Assembly: GCA_007449985.2 (NCBI GenBank)
Contig: VIIQ02000739.1
Coordinates: 342,003-406,002 of the forward strand
Length of the DNA stretch: 64,000 nt
Source of the DNA: Desmodesmus armatus
Taxonomy: Eukaryota > Chlorophyta > Chlorophyceae > Sphaeropleales > Scenedesmaceae
Direction of reading: 5' to 3'
Positions within the stretch are counted from its first letter, which is position 1. The number at the start of each line of letters is the position of its first letter. The notes below the pieces were generated by a model. It ran no database searches. It was not told where the DNA came from and saw only the letters and a program-made list of their open reading frames with translations. A program made the position numbers and the translations under genes. Positions 26,001 to 37,783 of this stretch are shown in pieces.

Positions 26001-29000
26001 GCTGCTCTGAGTCTTCCCCCGGATGAATGCTGCCTTTGCTGCAGCAGCTGCTGCTGCTGCATTCAAATGGCCCAAGGCAAGCTGTGCAGTCATGCGCATA
26101 TCGTCCAACGTTGGAATGCTCCGGGGTTGCAAACCAGCAGGGGAGCTGCCCATTGGGCCCTGCTGAGTTGGTCGGGCCATGCCTAGCCCCACCTGCCCGA
26201 TCTGTGCATTGGCCGCATCGAGCAGCTGCTGCGTGCTGAGCCCTGTGTACTGCGAGGGCCGCCTGGGCACCACCCCATCCCTGCTGCCTCCTGCTTCCAG
26301 CTTGATGCCCCCACCACCTAGCCCAGCCCCGTGGAACCCTCCCAACCCCTCTGCCACATCCAAAGAGGTTATGGGGAGCTGCTGATCGCCCCTGGCAGCA
26401 GCAGCAGCAGCAGCACCTGCAAAACCCTCCTGTAGCTCTGCTAAACCCTGACCGAAGGAGCCTCCTAGGTGAGGGCCTCCCCTAAAACCCTGGGGAGGAC
26501 TGGGGGTAAACCCCGACCTGAACCCTGACCCGCCAAAGCCCAAAGACCCAAACCCTGCGACTGACGCACTGTATGCGCCCAAGCCAGGGTTCTGGGGGTC
26601 GAGGGGGTACAGCCCAGGCTGCAGGGTTCTGCCGAACATCATGCCCTGGGGGCTGAAGTGGTTGATGCCTGGTAGGGTGGGGGAGCCCTGGGGCATGGGG
26701 CCGGAGGCAGGGTGCCACACAGGCGGTGGGAGCGCTCCTCTGCTGCCTTGCTTGCTGCTCTGTGGGGGAGAAGGGGAGCAAGCCAGGAGAACAGCAGGAT
26801 AGCACGATTCAGGCTAGCAGGACAGCAGGACTTCATGCAGGTCGGCCCCACCCCACCCCCACACACTGTGAGGATCATGTTTGCCCCAATGCATGCATGC
26901 CCTCTCACTTTCCTGCCCTTGCTGGCCCTGCTACTAGTAGTACTGCCTCCCCCCAGGCACACCCTCCCTCCCCCCTCCCTTCCCGCCTTCAACACCCACA
27001 CTGCACCCCACATAGTCTGTGTAGCATACACACTGAGTCAGACCGCCTACAGGATCCGATCAGCAGTGCTAAATGGTGCACCCACCTTCCTGCCCTTGCC
27101 TGCCCTGCTGCTGCCTCCCCCAGCAGGTCCTCCAGCTCCGCCTCCTTCTGGTCACCATCAGAGTCTGCAGCTGCTGCTGCTGCAGCAGCCACCTCAGCAG
27201 CCAGGGCACTCCTGCTCTTCCTGCGGTTGGAGGCCCGGGCCAGCAGCTGCAACACCAAACACGAGCATATGACGAATGCGCGGGTGGGGCACTAGTGAGA
27301 ACTCCACCGACTTTTGAGTGTCATGGAAGGTTGAGACAGCTTGGTGCTGATGCATACAAAGCTGCCCAGACAAGGGAGCCAGGCTCAGCGGCAGCGGCGC
27401 AGCATTGCGGCACTGCCGCTGCCCTGTGTCCCAAACAGTGTTGAAGACGTGCTAGTAGCGACTCCCCAACATTCATAGCATAACGCATGGCGTTGCAACC
27501 GCGCCCGTCAAACCTTGCATGCTTGAACATAGCCTCTGCTTGGATGTGGCATGTTGTAAAGCTGCCACCCGTTTGTGAATGATCTACTGCGCCCGCGCCC
27601 CCGCATCCACGCATGACTTGCTAAGCAACGTATGTGTGACGGCAGGAAACTCAACTCCTACTGCCCGTCAGGCTATGACTGCGAAGGACATCAAATGGGA
27701 GAGGCAGGCGCAGTGGCATGCAGGCGCAGAGGAGGGCACAGAAGCAGCCAAGGTGAGGGGGGCAGTGCGTGGCTTCTGACAACCCACCTGGTGTGCCCTT
27801 GCCGTCTCCTCATCTGCTGCTCCATCCATCAGACCCGCCTCACCATCCCAGATGCCAGCCCCCAAGCCACCAGCAGGGTGCCTCGCTGACACAGGAGTGC
27901 GCGGGCTGGCATTGCCTGCTGCCACCTGCTGCAGCAGCATTGCCGCAGCAATGTGTGGGTCATCATGGCCAACGGGGGATTGGGCGCGTTGTGGGCTGGC
28001 TTGGATGTTGGCGGCGGCACGGTTGCTGAGCCTCATCTGGTGCCTGGGTAGGGCCTTGCTGGCCGCACGCAGGCCTTGGATGACGTCCTCCTGTCAGGCA
28101 GGCAAATTGAGAAGCACAACGAAGACTCTTGTGAGAGGAAGCGGGCGTAACAAACATTCTGCGCTCGATTGAGTCGCTGCACGCAGGCCTTCAGGGAGTT
28201 CATCCTGACACGGGGGAAAGAAGAAAGAGAGTCTTAGTGCCTGCAGGTGCAGGATCTCGGGCTGTAGCAAAATTGTATGATGCTTCAGCACACCAAGCGC
28301 GCAAAGCTGACACGCACAGCCACAGGCACAGCCACAATCCAACAAGGCGAGTCGGCTCACCCTTGTGAGGTCCCCTTTTTCCAGGAAGGGCAGCACTGCA
28401 TCGTACACGCAGATCTTGAAGTTGACGAGGGTGCGTATACCGCGTGTCTTGATGGCCATGATGTCATGAGCTTTGGCCGCATCAACCTCGTTGTCAAAGC
28501 CACCCAGGTACACCTGCTTCTTGGTGTCCCAGATGTGGGCCTAGGGGGTAGCAAGGAGGAGGGGGGTGGGGGGGAAGGGCAGGCAGGGAAGGGCAGGCAC
28601 AGGCAGGTGTTCACATTTCTTGTGATGTGGCAGCCCCGTTTCATGATCGGTGTGTTTAAGTAAGAGATTCCCAAGGAAATTGGGGAGTGATATGACTGCT
28701 GTTCAAAGTTGGCCGCATCAACCTTGTTGTCAAAGCCCTACCCAGGTACACCTGCTTCTTGATGTTGCAGATATGGGCCTACAGAGAGGGAAAGGGGGGG
28801 GGGGCAGTAACATGCAGGGGAAAACAGGGTGTTGTGAGGTTCACTGAGTGCTTGTTATCTGGCAGCTGCAGTTAGTGCTCAGCTATCCCCCAGGGGATGA
28901 GGCTGGGGCAGGGATGGGCCGCCCCTGAGGCAGGCAGACTCAAGCCTCGGCCTCTGCCGTGCAGACACGTCACCACGTTGGCATGTGGTTCCAGCTTTGG

Positions 29001-30487
29001 GTCAGCCTGTGTGTTGCGGCTCTAACTTGAAGCTGAACTCTGCACCGACCATGTCAGAAACCTGATTTGCTACGTAGTCAGATGCCTGATTTGCCTTAGC
29101 AGTTGCTGCCAGATGATCAGACAGTCCTAGGTGCACCATTTCGAGCAACCACTCTTGAAGCGTTCAAGTCAGGAAGCACAGTCCCTGCAGCAGTCAGCTC
29201 ACCTCCCAGCGCTGCGTCCTCCTGTGCTTAGTGACACCCCTGAAGCTGCTGCTGTTGCCCTGGGGGCCCCGCCGTGACTTGTTCACTTGCTGCGGGCACA
29301 AGCAACCAGGAGGACACACCAACAGCAGCAGCAGGAGGAGGGCGAGGTGACAGCAGCGCGTGGCGGCATCCAGTCATGCTGCTAACAGCAGCTTGGCGGC
29401 TGTACTGAGTTGCAGTGGCACATGGCTTGCGAGTGTGCATGGCAAGACTCTTGCAAACCACACATGGCCAACGCTGCTTGCATGGTGGTTTGTCCTCATG
29501 AGTGATCACTGTGAGGTGCTTTGAGAGCATGCTGCTAGCGCTACTGGCAGGCCCACCAACACTTTCATTCCACTGCCAGGAAACGGCGCTGTAGCCTAAA
29601 GCATACTATGCTAGTAGGGGGCCCCAATGCCACGGCTTGGCAAGTCCTGTCAAACTGCTGCAGGCCTTGCAAGCTTGCAGGCGGGTTGAATAGGTGCCCC
29701 GGTGCGCACCTGGATGTCAAACTGTGTGAGGACAGCGATATCATTCTTGAGGTCGTTCACCTCCTCTGTTGTCACCACGCGCAGCAGGCAGTCAACTATC
29801 GCATCCTGGAAAGTGGCAGGGGCCGCAGGCTGAGGCTCAGGAGCCTCCTCCTCCTGCTGCTGCTGCTGCTGCTGCTGCAGCTGCTGGAGCTGCTGCTGTG
29901 CCTGCGCACCCTGCTGCAGGCGCTGGCTCTGCTCCTGCATCTGCAGCTGCTCGATCAGCTGCTGTGGCGAGAGTCGCTGCCGGGGCCGTGGCCCCGCCAT
30001 CTGCTGGCTGCTGCTGTTTGCGTTGATGGCAGCCATGATTGCAGCCGCTTGCGCAGCTGCTGCTCCTGCTGCTGAAGAGTGATGGTTGCTGTTGTAGGCT
30101 CCAGTGAAGGGGCTCCTGCTGCCGTATGCTGCTGCTGCGTTGGGGCTGAGGGGTGGGCGCCCCTGCTGCCGGCAGCTGGTGCAGCGGGGGACTGGGGCAG
30201 CAGCTGGTACTGCCTAGGTGAGGGGCTTCTGTAGTCTGCAGGAGGTGTCAGTCCTGCGATTGCACCACCAGCGCGCCTGCCGCCCTGATCGGCTGGTGGG
30301 GTCTGCGCATGGGACTGCGACAGGCTGCGCTGGGGGCTGCTGGTGTCCATGGTTTGTCAGCCATGGTGGCAAAGGGGCTGAGGCGCTGTGGGTTTGCGGC
30401 TGCTGCTGCTGCGTCTGCTAGTGCTGCTGTTTGTTGCTTAGCAGAGGGGCTTGTGGGGCTGTTGTCCTGAGGGTACGCCCCTTCCAT
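23013..30487 (-). CDS. AP2/ERF-domain transcription factor, large, Gln/Ala-rich (about 7 exons)
   Basis: Exons in gene order: 29710-30487, 29203-29289, 28361-28540, 27788-28090, 27086-27246, 25043-26759, 23013-24879. Exons 2 and 3 join as [17 protein letters not shown] then [16 protein letters not shown], then [18 protein letters not shown]: a complete AP2 DNA-binding domain with the YRG-like and [10 protein letters not shown] elements, most like the ANT/AP2 subgroup. Only one AP2 domain is present. Exon 1 is Gln/Pro-rich and ends in [18 protein letters not shown]. The rest is a long low-complexity region with poly-Ala, poly-Gln, poly-His and a [10 protein letters not shown] run. Expected role: nuclear sequence-specific regulator. 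The frame changes without a credible intron near 30350, 30150, 24230, 24060 and 23690. The start is either ATG at 30487 or ATG at 30350. The second sits in a good Kozak-like context. Confidence 0.8.
24880..25042 (-). other. AT-rich intron inside a poly-Ala segment of the AP2 gene
   Basis: 163-bp intron with donor gtaaat and acceptor ctgccgcag. It is strikingly AT-rich beside its GC-rich neighbours (ttcaataaagaatttc, atgaatataaattatct). The 3' end of the upstream exon and the 3' end of the intron both read ctgccgcag, so the intron is bounded by a short direct repeat. Confidence 0.7.
28165..28204 (-). pseudogene. Decayed extra copy of the start of AP2-gene exon 4
   Basis: The sequence after a cag acceptor reads [11 protein letters not shown] and aligns with [11 protein letters not shown], the start of the exon at 28090. 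It has no usable donor and reads to a stop, so it looks like a relic of exon duplication lying in the intron just upstream of the functional exon. Confidence 0.6.
28708..28778 (-). pseudogene. Decayed extra copy of the AP2-domain exon
   Basis: About 70 bp repeat the start of exon 3 (28470-28540): [13 protein letters not shown] against [13 protein letters not shown], including the intron acceptor. Two extra bases (gggtagggctttg against gggtggctttg) break the frame after VYLG, and similarity ends shortly afterwards. Confidence 0.85.
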
Positions 30488-31862
30488 GTTAGGACTTTGC
30501 GGCCACTGCTGCTGTCACAACGGCAACCCAGTAGATTCACTGAGTGTGCCAGCGCCTCTGATTGTGGACAGCCAGATAGGCTGCACTGGATGATCTACCC
30601 TATCTGCACAACCAGCAACAGCAGCAGCACGGATGTGAAAGCCTACCGGCAACCTCGCCGAAGCCACACGCCTCACGAGTAACGGCCAGATTCGCATGCG
30701 TAATGACTTGAATGCGTCAAAGTTGAAACCATCAGCGCGCCCTTGGCACTCAACAGCTGCCGAGAGACACTGGACAGACATGGCATTCCATCGAGCTTAC
30801 CCGCGCCCAGAAGCGGAGTTCCAGGTGCTTCACAGTTCCAGGACGTCCAAGGCTACCAAGAATACAACAGCAGTCCTTGATGCGCTCATCGCTGTGGTCA
30901 GACCTTGGGAGATTTTAGTCCGAGGTCTGAGGTGCGCTCGGGAGGAGCAGGGAACGTAGGAAATCAAGATCTAGGCTTGTTTCAACATTTCTGCGTCGTG
31001 TCCTCGTGTTGGAGCTGATACTCACATTCCACCCGTCGCCGACGCGCAGGGTTTGGTTGCCGACCCTGAGCGCAAAGGAACAAATAGAACGATGTTACAA
31101 ACAAAAATGCTTTGGGGCACCTTGCCCGACCCATGTTTGACCGCTGCTGCCAGGTCAACACCTCAATTGCTGCCCATAGCTCAGCAGAGTTACCCCGTGC
31201 TTACATCTGCAAGCTGGTGCCTAGCATTCAGTGCAACAAAATTAACGAAATCACACCCCTGTGCAGCTGTGCAGCAGCTGCTGCCAAGTGCACAACCTCG
31301 AACGCTGAACCTAGTGTCACCACACCAGTGCCTGTGCAAGTTGCGCATCTGTCTGAGGTGCCTGCAACCTCACTACCACTGTGCCCGTTGCGCGCCCGAG
31401 CGGCCATGCAAACTGCACAATGACCGCAAGATGCTCACGTCCAAACTGCGCGATGCAAAGGCAGTCACAGACCCGAACAACATGCATGCCCAGGAGTCCT
31501 CATGCATGCAATATGCGTAATGAATTCTGCAGCCACACTGTGATGCAGTGTGATGCTGCACCTGCCATCCTGCACTCATAGGAAGAAATGCGCACCCAAC
31601 CAGCAATAAGCTTGTACAACGGCTGCGTTGTGCACACATTGGTGTGACCCACATGCATTCTCTGTGCCACAGTCGACACACCCCACCACCGTCATTCCAA
31701 CAAATGCACACTAACACTACACCCTGTCTATCCAGACTCCGATGCCTCCCTTGTATCGCTGCCACAGCCGCCTGACTGCTACCGCACATACTTCCGCATT
31801 CACCACCAGCACTCGTTCTACAGAAAAGAGCCTGCAACGGCCAGTCACAGTCAACCACCTTA
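30488..31862. other. Intergenic: 5' side of the AP2 gene and 3' side of the SAMHD1-like gene
   Basis: No exon could be supported. The right part (about 31550-31862) is expected to be the 3' untranslated region of the SAMHD1-like gene and the left part the promoter of the AP2 gene. Open frames at 30696-30959 and 31053-31520 (+) carry no recognisable motif. Confidence 0.4.
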
Positions 31863-32401
31863 CTACTGCTGGCTGCCGGCACCTTCAGCCCAGCATGCCA
31901 CCACCCCATTGCCGTATGCGCCAAACCCCTCCTCACCAAATGGTGCATCAGCAGCAACAGCCGACCGCCTGTTTCCTGCCAGCACGTCAGCCGAGAAGCC
32001 CCCATTGTTGCTGCTGCTGCCAGGGCTGCTGCTGCCCATGGACACATCTCCATGCAGGAACAAGCGGTCCGGCTGGTACCCACGCAGCATCACCGTCGCC
32101 ACAGACCGCATGTCTGCAGCTGCCGACGCAATGCACCTGCCGCCACTGCTGCTGCTGCTGCTGTACCCATGCTCTATGAGCTTGAAAGCCGCCCCCTGGC
32201 TGCGCAGTGCGGCACAGAAGGCCGCCTTTGCTGCAGCAGTGTAGGTCAGTAGGTCGGCAGTAGTGTCGCACTGCTTGGCAACGTATACCCGCACCTGCAG
32301 GAGCAGGGTGACAGCATGCAGTTGACACACGCATGAGCAAACACACTGTGGCCATGACAAATCCTGCATCGGTCAAGATGGTCCACAGCTGAACCCAACA
32401 T

Positions 32402-32434
<33 letters not shown>

Positions 32435-35400
32435 GCCCAGTTGCCCCCGCCAGCGCTGCCCACTCACCCTCTTCCTGAGAAAGCTCTTGCCGGAGCGATC
32501 AAGACCCGCTGACGCCTTGTTGGTGATGGTGTCGCTGCTGCTGTTGTACAGGAACACACGCTCAAGAGGATCCTCAGCGCCACTGCAGCCACCAAGGCGG
32601 CAGACGGCACAGCACAACACAGAGCAGACACGTGACAAACTCAGCGTGATTTCAAGCATCTGAAGCATCTCAAGTAGTTCATAACCTTCCAATTACAGGG
32701 TCAGCCCGCTGAGTGTGGCAGATCTCGCATTCCATGTTTTGTGCAGTGGCCACTGGCGTTGGTTGGCGCTGGCTGGCTGACTGGAACAGACAGCTGGAGC
32801 ACCTGTGCCTGGCTGGCAATCACTGGTTGTGCGCAGCACCCGACCACACTTACAAGCAGTAGTTGATGCTGTAGTGCTGCAACCGCACATCTTCCTCCCT
32901 CAGCACCACAGCAGCACCATGCTGCTGGCAGCGCACAACATCCTCAACCGTCAACCTGCTGCCTTGCTCCTGCTGCTGCTGGGGGCAGCGCTGTCACAGT
33001 AAAGCAGAGAAGGTGTTGAAAGACGCAGAAGCGGCAGTAGCTTTGTGAGTACAGGATTATGATGGCCCAGGCAGTGCACGGCACAAGTTCAAATTAACAA
33101 CAAATGGGCTTTTCAAGCAGCAGGTCTGCCAGCAGGCCCCCACACAATGTACCCGTGGCACTTGCTTGATACATAGCCACCCATGCAAGAACTTCCCACC
33201 TGATGGCAGCCAAAATAGTAATGCGCTACTTGCGTATGCGCTAAACCTGTGCTGACGTACTACGAGGTACACGGTACCCCTCACCTGTGGCAAGAGCTCT
33301 GCCTCTGCTGCCCACTGGTACATCGTGTCTCGCCGCTGCAGCCGCCGTAACACTGCTGCCGCCTGCTGCATGCAGGGCGCCGCACCCTTCACCCTCGCCA
33401 TCGCCTGGATCACGTCAACCAATGAGTCATCCAGGGACAGGAAGTCCTCAGCACTGCAGCGGCAGGCACAGCAGTAGCACCAGAAAAGGGAAGTAAGGAT
33501 AGGCAGCAGCTTCGAGAGGAGCAGAGCTGGCATGCGCACAGTGTGCTGTGCAGAAACGCATCACATGCGCTCAATCTGCATTGGTAGGTGCTGCTCCAAC
33601 CGAAAGCAACAGGATGAATGACCACAAGTAGATGGATTTCTGACCCAGCCCTGTGTTGGGGCTCGCCCCATGACAACATCCTGGTGAGTCTGAGCACCAT
33701 GAATGTGACAAAAGCCAGCTAAAGTGCACCCATTTAGGCAGCGGCAGCAAAAGCACCAGTAGCAAGTTCTGCAAGATGGCCGGTGACCATCACTCATTCA
33801 CTCACTCCTGAATCCTGTCGCAGATTCGCAGCACAGGCTCCGCAGCCACCAGCGCATCAGCAATCATCAGCTCTGCAGCCTTGGCCTGCCGGTGTTGATA
33901 GACGCGCTCAAACAGCGCAGCACGCGCGTCAAAGATGGCCGCCACCTCCTGCTGCTGCTGTTGGTCGTAGCAGACATGGCCGGACAGCACCTGCAGCAGA
34001 AGGGACAGAGAAAGGGAAATGCCGCTGAGATGCCAGGCACGCAACGTTCAGTCAAGGAGAGGGCCATCACAGTGTAACCTCTTAGTAATCGCCACGTCCC
34101 CACCGTGACCCTATGTGCCTATGCACCCTTGAACTCTATCCTGCAGCAGAAACAAGGCCGGTGCACAGTGACCGGTACCCGCAGCGGGCAGCCGAGGGAC
34201 CGCATGACTTGGATCTGATCAACTTTCCATCGGGCACCTGCACTGTGCATGCACCCTTGGCCGAACACGCAGGCAGCACTGCCAGGTTTCAGTCTATCGC
34301 TTATTGGTCAATTAGCCATGGTTTTGACACTGAAGGCTCAGTAAAGGAATATCAACGCCCACGGCCCCGAATTGAAAGCCTTGGCCATGGTGACTGACCG
34401 CAACTGTTAGGACCTCACGCCCCCGGGCTTGCTGGCTAGTGACAAGAGAGCTCTATACCTGACCCCTGCTCTGTGGTGTACGGTGAGAGAACTAGTCTCA
34501 GAGTGCCCCCTTCCGTCTCGCTTGCTGCCCCATTTCCGTCTCACTGGCTCACCAACCGTCACTCTCTCACTCACTTTGCAGTGCTGGGTCACCAGAGGGA
34601 TGAACTGGCTGCACTGCTGCTGCAGCGCGACACCAGACAGCAGGCTATCCCGCACCAGGTAGTCTATCTTATCCATGTCCAGCCCATTGACAGCGTTGCT
34701 GACAATCTGCGGCACAGGGGAAAGAGGAGACAGGGGCAACAGCGGAGTGTCAGCACAGAGGGTGCATGTGAGTCGGACCACAAGAGTGCTACTAGGACGG
34801 TTACACTACGATGCAGGTCAAGTTCAACATTGTAACAGCATTCCAGGCTCCCAAGTTGCTGGCAGGTGGCTACGGCATCGAAGTAGCGATAGTGCTTCAC
34901 AACAAGTGGGAATGTCTGTAGTATGCATGGACGTGTCCAGAGGTAGGTCATAAGCCATTTTGTGATTCTTGTGACAGTGAAATGGGAAAGGATGCAACAA
35001 CTTGAACCGTGCATGAGTGTACCGCACCTGCAGTCTCCAGGCCTGTTCTGGCTGCATGGGCTGCCGCAGGCTGCTGTGCTGGCTGTTGTCTATCATGTCC
35101 TGCACGTGTTGCACCTGGCTGCTGTCCAGGTCCAGCTGGGCCTCGCTCAGCACAACATCAAGCCACCTGCAGGACATGGACTCATGGCGCCTGCAGGTAC
35201 ATGTGGCAGCAGCAAGCAGCACCGGGCGGAACATGATAAGGCAGAGTGGGCGATGCAATCCTAGATCAGGTGGGGCGTGGCAAACGCCGCACGGTAGAAA
35301 AAGTGGCAGTGTTTGTTTCAGATCACAGAAAGCACAGTAGCTCTGCATGGCAGCTCAGCATAACACCAAGCAACCTGCAGGACGTGGACTCATGGCGCCT

Positions 35401-36781
35401 GCAGGAAACACGACACAAAACATGACATTGCGGTGGCACCCCAGTGGGTCGATTAAATTCTACTTGGTCAATCACACTGACAAAAGGCCGCAGGGTTAGT
35501 ACTTGACAGTACCTGTGCACTGCTGCTTGTCCGCCACCATGTCCACTCTGCTAGCTGTACCAACCTAGCAACTGGTGGTTCTGCGCCTGTCATTCCATGC
35601 ACAGCACAGCCAGTTGCTAGATTGGTACAGCTAGCAGCGTGCACATGGTGGCCGACAAGCAGCGGTGAGTGCGCCACTGGCTCCCTGGTGGGTGGCAATG
35701 CATCGCCAACTCTTTACCCGTGAAGCATGCGCTCAACAGTTGTGTGCAGGGCCCTGCTGCTGCTGCTGCTGCTGCTGTTGCTATGTTATGCTCACCAGTT
35801 GTGTCCAGGGCCCAGCAGCTTTGCCAGGAAGGTGTCAAAGGAATGGCTGAAGGGACCGTGGCCTAGGTCGTGACACAACCCTGCAGGACAGATCAGACAC
35901 ACAGCATATGAGCAGTATCCGCATAGCTCAGTAGTTGGTGTAAGGGGGTGACACAGCTCTGCAGGACAGACACCCCACGAAGTATGCTGGCGTGCTCACG
36001 CCTGAGTACTTTCACTACAAGCTGAGAAGATCTATGGTGTGGGGTTTGAGCACCACTCTGCAGGACAGACCAGACACACCAGCCCCTGCCCCGGCGTGTG
36101 CTGTGATAGGATGCCCTGCCAAGAACCCCCCCCCCCTGGTCCAACCTGGTGAGGGGGATGCTTTCATGCCACCAGCTTAGCAACAGTGCTGCACAACTGC
36201 TGTGAGTGCATTCCACTCTCACCTGCAAGTGCTGTGAGTTCCACATCCACCTCCCTCACATCCTCTGCCCCAGCACAGGCACCCACGACCAAACCCCTCG
36301 CCCCTTCCCAGACATTGCCTCAGCACCAGTCAGTGAGTGTCCCATGAACATCTCTTTGAACACTCTCACCTGCAAGCGCTGTGAGTTCCACATACCCCCC
36401 CCCCCCTCACATCCCTATGCAGCTGCGTAAGAAGCTGCTCCAGCACGTCGCCCTAATTGCCTAGGGCCCCAATCTAGGCAGCCTTAAACAGCATACCCGG
36501 CATCACCCTCTCACCTGCAAGCGCTGTCAGTTCCACATCCACCTCCCTCACGTCCTCTGCTCCAGCACAGGCCAGGTGCCGCAGGCAGCGCCCTGACAGA
36601 TGACTCACCCCTAAGGAGTGCTCATGCCTTGTGTGCACGGCCCCAGGGAAGGGTCCGTAGCAGGTGGGACCCAGCTGCTTGAGTTTACGTAATCTTTGCA
36701 CCGGAGCAGTGTCCTCTGCCAAGCTGCAGATTGGGCCGAGGTGGAAGGTCCCATGCACTGCATCGTTCACCTCCAGTGGCC
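31863..36781 (-). CDS. SAMHD1-like HD-domain dNTP triphosphohydrolase (9 mapped exons, 5' end missing)
   Basis: Exons in gene order: 36515-36781, 35796-35880, 35028-35190, 34575-34706, 33806-33990, 33285-33453, 32854-32990, 32468-32582, 31863-32294 (stop). Phases match at the junctions I checked. Signature segments: [42 protein letters not shown], then across the next junction [17 protein letters not shown], then [36 protein letters not shown] and [21 protein letters not shown]. The metal-binding H...HD...D set is intact (H of RHEHS, HD of CHDLGHG, D of YLVRD). Family enzymes hydrolyse dNTPs to nucleosides and triphosphate and limit the dNTP pool. The C-terminal exon adds a Ser/Gly-rich tail not typical of the family. 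An exon may be missing between 34706 and 35028, and the first exon, probably in 36800-37200, was not found. Confidence 0.9.
35357..35398 (-). pseudogene. Decayed extra copy of SAMHD1-like exon 3
   Basis: After a tttcctgcag acceptor the minus strand reads [15 protein letters not shown], a close copy of [15 protein letters not shown] at the start of the functional exon (35190). It then runs into a stop. It lies in the same intron, about 170 bp upstream of the functional exon. Confidence 0.85.
35521..35663. other. Long imperfect hairpin in an intron of the SAMHD1-like gene
   Basis: Left arm 35521-35575 and right arm 35610-35663 are inverted copies with only a few mismatches. Blocks gctgcttgtc, ccaccatgt, ctgctagctgtaccaa and ctagcaactgg pair with their reverse complements. 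The loop is about 34 nt. The hairpin lies between exons 2 and 3 of the SAMHD1-like gene. Confidence 0.85.
36221..36420 (-). repeat. Two extra copies of the 3' end and donor of SAMHD1-like exon 1
   Basis: The functional exon end at 36515-36575 (ctctcacctgcaagcgctg...) recurs at 36221-36282 and 36366-36420, each with the same donor-adjacent sequence ctcacctgcaag and gagttccacat. The copy at 36366 carries a C-run in place of the following bases. All lie downstream of the functional donor in gene orientation. Confidence 0.85.
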
Positions 36782-37483
36782 CTGCTGTGTATGTGCTGGC
36801 CTGTGCATTTGTCTGCTGCTGTGTACAGAAGCTGTCATTGACGATGCTGATAGCACTGCGCATGGCTTCGGGCTCTATCGTGCTCGGCCCTTGCTGTGTG
36901 CTTCTGCCCTCAAAGATCTACTGTCGTCAACGTTGATGTCATGAATTAGGGGCAAACGATGCAGTCGAAGCTGAGAGTGGCGGTGTGCTGGTTGATTGTC
37001 GAAATTGCGATAGGGAGGCTGAGCCTGGCTCGATGTGCTGGTGCCAGTGCTTGTACTACTGCACCGTACAACCTTGTGCCGCGTGAAAGCCTCACGTCTG
37101 CACTTTTGCTCTCCAATAGATGTAACCCACAAGTTGTCTGCTACGTTCCTGATCAGCATTGCTCAGCAATGCTGAGTTGTCCATCACCACATGCACCATG
37201 TGACACACAGTCACTGATTTCAAACAAACTCGAATCTGCATTGAAGCTCAGCTTAGCTGGGGCATCCCCAAGTGTGCGATAAACAAGCACTATCTCCTAT
37301 TCAAGCATTCAAGCAGAGGGCAACACCCCAATCAACACACAACCACATGTGATCACACACCTCTCAGCAGGCGTCAACCGCTGTAGTTCCTGCGGGCCTT
37401 GGCGCTGCATGTACAAACAGCAGACGCCTCAGCTAACCTATTTTAAACCCTGGCATACCAGTGCACAAGCCAATGTTGACCCC
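36782..37483. other. Gap between the SAMHD1-like gene and the OPR-like gene
   Basis: It should hold the missing first exon(s) and promoter of the SAMHD1-like gene and the 3' untranslated region of the next gene on the same strand. A minus-strand frame at 36875-37159 (contains IHDINVDDSRSLRAEAHSKG) is a possible first exon, but its join to 36781 was not shown. Confidence 0.35.
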
Positions 37484-37744
37484 TCATGCAGCCCCACCAT
37501 CGTTGTCCAGAATCAGCTCCTGCACTATGGCCAGCCTCGTGGCAATCCTCTGCTTTATCGCCGGGTCAAGCAGATCATCAGCCGACATATCACCAGCAGC
37601 AGCCGACAGTGGCACAAAGCCCCCATCATCCCGCTGCTGCTGCTGCTGCCGATCCTGTTGCTGCTTGACCACCCCCAGCACTTCCAGTTGACTCCTGGCG
37701 TTATCAATGAGTGCATCAAGGTCCAACTCCTCCTCCTCCACTCC

Positions 37745-37783
<39 letters not shown>

